Source: Virgisporangium aliadipatigenens
GTDB lineage: Bacteria > Actinomycetota > Actinomycetes > Mycobacteriales > Micromonosporaceae
Direction of reading: 5' to 3'
Assembly: GCF_016863615.1 (NCBI RefSeq)
Contig: NZ_BOPF01000029.1
Coordinates: 81,638-145,637 of the forward strand
DNA: 64,000 nucleotides
Part shown: positions 59,436 to 64,000 of the stretch, piece by piece
Layout of the letters: the number at the start of each line of letters is the position of its first letter
Numbering within the stretch: position 1 is the stretch's first letter
Program-made: the position numbers and the translations under genes
Notes under the pieces: model-generated
What the model was told of the DNA's origin: nothing
Databases searched by the model: none
Seen by the model: only the letters and a program-made list of their open reading frames with translations

Positions 59436-62400
59436 ATGACAACGCTTGCCGCCGGCGGCCATTGTGGTGACGTGGACGAGCGGACGGTAACCGAGCAGCA
59501 GCCCCCGGCGCCGACCGGCCGGCCGGAGCGCACCGCGGCGTCGCTGCTCGAACGGTCGGACGCCGCCCGGCCGGACGCAGCGCCCGCATCGCTGGGCAAC
59601 GCGGCGTTCGCCCGGATGCTCGCCGACGCGACGGGTGAGCCGGCCGGCCGGATGGATCCGCAGGTCGCCGCCGGGCTGGCCGCGGGCGGCAACCGGGCCA
59701 TGTCCGGCCTGCTGTCCGGCGCTCCCGCGACGGAGCCGGCCGTCGGGGTGGACGCGCGGGCCGCCGGGGTGGACGCGCAGGGCGTCGGGGCGGAGGCCGT
59801 CGGCGTGGACGCGCAGGCGGAGGTGTCGCGCGAGGCGGGCGTTCAGGGGCCCACCGCCGCGGACGTCAGCGAGCCGGCGCCGGCCGAACAGATCGCCCAG
59901 CAGGGCGCCGCCGCCGTGCAGTCGCTCGGTCAGGTGGCCGCGCAGGCGGCCGGCCCGCCGCCACCGGTCGCGCCCCTGTACACCCCGGAACCGTTGCCGC
60001 CGGCCGATCCGGGCACCGCCGCGGCGACCGACGTGGCGGCGCCCGCCGCCGAAGCGGCCGTGCGCAAGGACGTCGCGCTCGCCGAGGCGGGCGAGTCCGC
60101 CGCCGGGCTGGACGGGGTCCGCTCGTCGGCCGCCTCGTTCGCCGGCGCGTCGGTCGGGTTCGGCGTTCCGGCCACGGCCGACGGGGCACAGCGCAGCGCG
60201 GCCGCATCCGACCAGGTTTCCAGCTTCCTCACCGCCGTCGGCGAACGGGCCGCCGCCGTCACCGACCTCGGCACCGTGGCCGCCGACCGGTACCGCGAGG
60301 CCGCGCGGGCCGGTGTCGAGCAGATCAACCTCGGTGTGGAGGAACGCCTCCAGGCGGTCCACGCGCACCTCGCGACCCTGCGCGCGCAGGCGCAGTCCCA
60401 GGCGGACGCGGCGCGCGGCACGGTCGAGGCGCGGCACGCCACGGCGCGTTCGACGATCGCCGACGCCACCGCCGCCGCGCGGCTGCGCCTGGAGAACGAC
60501 CACAATGCCGCGCTGCTTTCCATCGAGGCCCAGGAGGGGCAGCAGCTCCAGGCGCTCGACCGGCTGTACGAGGCGGGCGACCGGCGGTTCCGGGCGGCGG
60601 GACAGACCGTCGGCGGCGAGGCGGCCACCCGGGGCACCACGATGGCCGAGGAGTACATGCGCGGCCTCGTCGACGAGGACGACAGCTTCTGGGACGGGCC
60701 GCTCACCTACAACCGGGGGAAGGCGCGGGCCGACACCGCCCGGGAGATCTCCAAGGCGTACCACGACGGCCTGATCGACGAGGCGAACAAGCAGGCCGAT
60801 CAGGCACTTTCGGGCAAGGCGCGGGACATCGAGTCGGTGCACGCCACCGCCGGCAGTGCCCGGGAGGCCCTGCGGCAGCAGCACACGGCGACGCTCGACA
60901 CCCTCCAGCAGGCCGACACGGCGGCCCTCGAACAGGCCGACGCCGCCCGCACCGCCCTCCTCGACGCGATCACCCAGGCGCTGACCGGCGGGCAGCAGCT
61001 GTTCGACCGGCTCGAGGTCTCCCTCGTCGAGAACATCCGCACCTCCGCGCAGGCCCAGACGGCGGCGGTGGAGCAGCAGGCGTTCGCGCTGACCGGCGCC
61101 GCCCAGGAGCACATCGCCCGCACCGCGAACGGCCTGCTCGAGGCCGGCGGCACACTCGCCGCGCAGGCGCAGGGTGCCGTTCCGCCGCCGGTCGACACCC
61201 TGGTCGCTCTGCTGGGTGCGGCGACGGCGGAGATCGACGCGGGCGTGACGACGTTCCACCAGGAGCTTGAAGAGAGCCTGGAGCTCGGCGCGGGGCAACT
61301 GTCCGACGCGAGCTTCGTCGTCACGGACGGCCTCGCCACGTCCACGCAGCAGGGGCTGGACGGCGCCACCACCGACGCGAACGACCTCGGCGCCACGATC
61401 CAGGCGATCGCCGACTCGGCGGCCGGCACCTTCGAGACCATCGAACAGCAGCACGACAGCGGCCTGACCCGGACCACCACCACCGCCAAGGAGGGCTACG
61501 ACCGCGTGGTGGACGGCGTCCGGCAGACCTACGGCGAGCTGTCCAGGGGGCTGGAACAGGGCTTCGAGCGCAGCGGCGCCGGCCTCGAACAGGGCCTGCG
61601 CGGCGCCCTCACCAAGATGGAAACCGAGATCCGCACCAGGGCGGAGGAGAACGCCGCCGCGGTGCCGCCGCGCTGGAAGAGCGTCGTCAAGTGGGTCCTG
61701 ATCATCGCGGTGATCGTGGTCGTGGCGCTGGTGATCGGCCCGTTCGTCATCGGGGCGGTCGGCGCGGCGCTGGGCACCGGCGCCGTCATGACCGGCATCA
61801 TCGCCGGTGCCATCGTCGGCGCCGCGACAGGCGCGACGATGCAAGTGATCAACAACTGGGCGTCGAACCGGCCGCTCGGCGAGGGCGTGCTCAAGGCGGC
61901 CGTCATCGGCGGCATCGGCGGGGCGGTCGGCGGCGGCTTCGGCGCCTACTTCGCCTCGGCGGCGCAGGCCGGCACGACGGTCGTCAACACGGCGTTCCGG
62001 CAGTTCCTCGCCAACACCGCGATCGGCGCGGCCACCGAGACCGTGCTGAACGTCGTCACCACCGGCCACTTCAGCTGGGAGGCGCTCGGCATGTCCCTGC
62101 TGTCGGCCGTCGTGGTCGGCGCGGCGATGCACGGCGCCGGTGGGCTGAAGGGGGTGCAGGGGATCCAGGAAGGCGCGATCGGCGCGGGGGAGAAGTTCGG
62201 CGGGGCGCTGCGGGCCGGCATGGGCGGCACGGTGTCGATCAACTACCGGCCGACCGGGGTGCCCGAGGGGACCACTCGGCAGGGGACCGAGGCGGATCCG
62301 GCGTCGGGGCTTCCGGGGGCGCACCAGTCCGGCGACGGCCCGGCGGCTGCCACCACCTCCACCGCCGACGATGCGCCCCGCAGGACGACCACCGCCGCCG

Positions 62401-63461
62401 ACGACGGCCCGGTGTCGGCGAGCACCGCCGGCGACGGCCGGATCGGGGCGGATCCCGACGGGCCTCGGCCGACCACGACCGCCGACGACGGGCAACCGGT
62501 GCGGGTCGTCAGCACAGAGGAGGTGCCCGGCGGGGCCGGCCGGATCGGGGCGGATCCCGACGGCCGCGTGCCGACCGACGCCGACGGCGTGCCGGCCCGC
62601 GGCGGGGCGCAGACGGAGGCCGACGGCGTGCCGGCGACCGCCAAGCCCGTCGAGGAGCCGCCGGTGACCTCGAAGCCCGTCGAGGAGAAGTCCGTCCCGG
62701 CGGTCGTGGCGGACGAAGAGGTACCGGTGGTCAAGACCGACACCGAGAGCACACCCCCGTCGACCACCGAGGAGGTCCCGCCCCGCAAGCAGCGCGCCTG
62801 GGTGCACCCGGACGGCGCGAAGAAGGGCCACTTCGTCGACATCGACGAGAACGTGCCGGTCGAGTACCGCGCCATCACCCCGCGCAGCGAGGAGGAGAGC
62901 GCCGCCTTCTACGCCGACGCGATGAAGAACAAGAAGGGCGGCAACCCCGCCACGGCGGTGGTCATGGGCGAGAACGGCCCGAACATCCGCGACAACCTCT
63001 ACACCGGCGACGCCCAGACGAAGGCCGTCAAGGTGCTGCAGGAACAGGGCATCCTGGAGATCCTGCCGGACGACCACCTACGCGTCACCGACCCCGAGAA
63101 GTACCTGGCCTGGATCGAGGAGGCCTACGCCCAGCGCGGCAACGCGCACATGTCCGACGCCATGCGCGAGGCGATCGAGGCGCACATCAGCAGCGGCCCC
63201 ATCAAGATCAAGGTCGACCTGAAGGACGGCGGGATGTCCAACGCCGGCAACCTCCCCGGCACGCACGCCGAGATCCTCGCGCTCAACGACATCCTGCTGC
63301 AGATGGAACGGGCGGCGACGACCAGTGGCACGGTCAAGGTCCACACCGTGCGCCCCGACGGCTCGCACTTCCGCGCCTGCGCGCACTGTTCTGCCATCAT
63401 CGAGCGGCTGCCGCCGGCGATCCGGGTCCAGGTGTTGACCGGCACCGTGCTCGTGCCCTGA
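59436..63461 (+). CDS. polymorphic-toxin-like protein with C-terminal deaminase domain, candidate injection-system cargo
   Basis: The protein is 1341 aa from ATG 59436; a GTG at 59472 is equally possible and neither has a clear ribosome binding site. The N-terminus carries LGNAAFARMLAD and GGNRAMSGLLSG, the GNxA-type motif of extracellular contractile injection system cargo. A Pro/Ala-rich segment and a long Ala/Gln-rich helical region follow (about 200-735). A hydrophobic, Gly-zipper region lies at about 745-870, then a low-complexity linker with duplicated GRIGADPDG. Residues about 1115-1341 end in a cytidine-deaminase-fold toxin: THAEILALND (His1277, Glu1279) and ACAHC (Cys1315, Cys1318) as zinc and catalytic residues. 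Confidence 0.83.
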   Translation: MTTLAAGGHCGDVDERTVTEQQPPAPTGRPERTAASLLERSDAARPDAAPASLGNAAFARMLADATGEPAGRMDPQVAAGLAAGGNRAMSGLLSGAPATEPAVGVDARAAGVDAQGVGAEAVGVDAQAEVSREAGVQGPTAADVSEPAPAEQIAQQGAAAVQSLGQVAAQAAGPPPPVAPLYTPEPLPPADPGTAAATDVAAPAAEAAVRKDVALAEAGESAAGLDGVRSSAASFAGASVGFGVPATADGAQRSAAASDQVSSFLTAVGERAAAVTDLGTVAADRYREAARAGVEQINLGVEERLQAVHAHLATLRAQAQSQADAARGTVEARHATARSTIADATAAARLRLENDHNAALLSIEAQEGQQLQALDRLYEAGDRRFRAAGQTVGGEAATRGTTMAEEYMRGLVDEDDSFWDGPLTYNRGKARADTAREISKAYHDGLIDEANKQADQALSGKARDIESVHATAGSAREALRQQHTATLDTLQQADTAALEQADAARTALLDAITQALTGGQQLFDRLEVSLVENIRTSAQAQTAAVEQQAFALTGAAQEHIARTANGLLEAGGTLAAQAQGAVPPPVDTLVALLGAATAEIDAGVTTFHQELEESLELGAGQLSDASFVVTDGLATSTQQGLDGATTDANDLGATIQAIADSAAGTFETIEQQHDSGLTRTTTTAKEGYDRVVDGVRQTYGELSRGLEQGFERSGAGLEQGLRGALTKMETEIRTRAEENAAAVPPRWKSVVKWVLIIAVIVVVALVIGPFVIGAVGAALGTGAVMTGIIAGAIVGAATGATMQVINNWASNRPLGEGVLKAAVIGGIGGAVGGGFGAYFASAAQAGTTVVNTAFRQFLANTAIGAATETVLNVVTTGHFSWEALGMSLLSAVVVGAAMHGAGGLKGVQGIQEGAIGAGEKFGGALRAGMGGTVSINYRPTGVPEGTTRQGTEADPASGLPGAHQSGDGPAAATTSTADDAPRRTTTAADDGPVSASTAGDGRIGADPDGPRPTTTADDGQPVRVVSTEEVPGGAGRIGADPDGRVPTDADGVPARGGAQTEADGVPATAKPVEEPPVTSKPVEEKSVPAVVADEEVPVVKTDTESTPPSTTEEVPPRKQRAWVHPDGAKKGHFVDIDENVPVEYRAITPRSEEESAAFYADAMKNKKGGNPATAVVMGENGPNIRDNLYTGDAQTKAVKVLQEQGILEILPDDHLRVTDPEKYLAWIEEAYAQRGNAHMSDAMREAIEAHISSGPIKIKVDLKDGGMSNAGNLPGTHAEILALNDILLQMERAATTSGTVKVHTVRPDGSHFRACAHCSAIIERLPPAIRVQVLTGTVLVP

Positions 63462-63475
63462 CGAGAAAGCTGCCC

Positions 63476-64000
63476 ATGACCCGCTACTTCCGCGATCCCG
63501 CCTCGGGCCGGCATTTCCTGCTGCCCGACGGCATCGACATCTACGCCGACCTCGCGGACTACGAGGTGTCCCAGGACGCGGCGGCGGTCCACCTCCGTGG
63601 CCAGGTCGGCCACCTGGTGGAACTCCTCGACGCCGCCGCGCGGGGCGCCACCGGCCCCGGCCGCCTGGCCGAACTGCTCGGCGAGGCCGACCTGCCGGCA
63701 CTGCGCGGCCTGGCCGACGACGTGCGGGCGACGGCGACGGGCGGACACGCCGCCGCGAGCGCCCGGATCGCCGCCCGCGGCACCACGATCGGCCGGCAGC
63801 TCATGCGCGATCTGGAGGGGCTGACCCCGGACGACGAGACCCGCCGACTCGGCCGCCGACTCGACGAACTGGTCGCCCGCCTCGAGGAGCCGGCGCGCGC
63901 GCACGAGCAGGAACGGCGGCGGGAGGAGTACCGGCGAGGGGCGCGCTCGGCCATCGCGGAATCCCTGCGCGAGGCCGGCTTCACCCCGCCGCACGAGGCG
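63476..64000 (+). CDS. unknown protein, truncated by the window edge; candidate immunity gene
   Basis: An open frame from ATG 63476 runs to the window end (175 codons, no stop). It starts MTRYFRDPASGRHFLLPDGI, then has helical, charged sequence (LVELLDAAARGATGPGRLAE; RLGRRLDELVARLEEPARAH). It begins 14 bp after the toxin gene on the same strand, the usual place of an immunity gene, and is soluble and acidic/basic mixed. I recognise no family. Immunity is inferred only from position. Confidence 0.65.
   Translation, partial: MTRYFRDPASGRHFLLPDGIDIYADLADYEVSQDAAAVHLRGQVGHLVELLDAAARGATGPGRLAELLGEADLPALRGLADDVRATATGGHAAASARIAARGTTIGRQLMRDLEGLTPDDETRRLGRRLDELVARLEEPARAHEQERRREEYRRGARSAIAESLREAGFTPPHEA

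Overview
The window is about 73% GC with strong G/C third-position bias, GTG/TTG starts and GGAGG-type ribosome binding sites. It encodes SARP-type activators, an Fxs-type RiPP locus and many STAND/TPR proteins. This points to a filamentous actinomycete, probably Micromonosporaceae (inferred from gene content only). I saw no rRNA, tRNA, CRISPR array, insertion sequence or replication origin.

Layout. 0.1-12.9 kb: a MalT/LAL LuxR regulator, a SARP/STAND/TPR regulator, a secreted protein, and a STAND ATPase with 25 consecutive 42-residue repeats. The STAND gene seems joined to a small upstream gene by a -1 frameshift signal. 13.0-19.6 kb: an Fxs-like RiPP locus with an effector-associated-domain protein, an FxsT-like STAND/TPR protein with three TTA codons, a HEXXH protein, a radical SAM/SPASM enzyme, and a 72-aa precursor carrying WQS where the family has FxS near the C-terminus. 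19.8-28.8 kb: mixed genes (beta-propeller protein, secreted protein, epoxide hydrolase, tandem-fused histidine kinase, response regulator, TetR). 28.9-35.4 kb: two more large SARP/STAND regulators.

35.4-39.7 kb holds what I consider the most notable system. Two divergent cytochrome P450 genes flank a 30-codon gene whose peptide ends in DYIWYLYHNI. It has its own strong ribosome binding site, and a strong hairpin separates it from the second P450. This looks like a compact P450-modified RiPP cluster in which aromatic side chains of a short core would be cross-linked.

39.7-59.3 kb is a sugar-utilisation region fitting non-phosphorylative L-fucose (or related deoxysugar) catabolism: a GH95 alpha-L-fucosidase, a secreted double esterase, an RbsABC-type transporter, L-fuconate dehydratase, an amidohydrolase-family lactonase, a Zn-dependent dehydrogenase, an SDR, a second (CUT1) transporter without its own ATPase, a second enolase-superfamily dehydratase, an aldo/keto reductase and two FadR-type regulators. 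A 15-bp palindrome recurs near-perfectly at two promoters and as a half-site at a third, suggesting one regulon. The final aldolase or diketo-hydrolase step is not in the window.

59.4-64.0 kb: a large polymorphic-toxin-like protein with GNxA motifs like those of contractile-injection cargo, a long helical region, a hydrophobic segment and a C-terminal cytidine-deaminase-fold toxin (HAE...CAHC). It is followed by an unrecognised gene cut by the window edge, which is the positional candidate for immunity.
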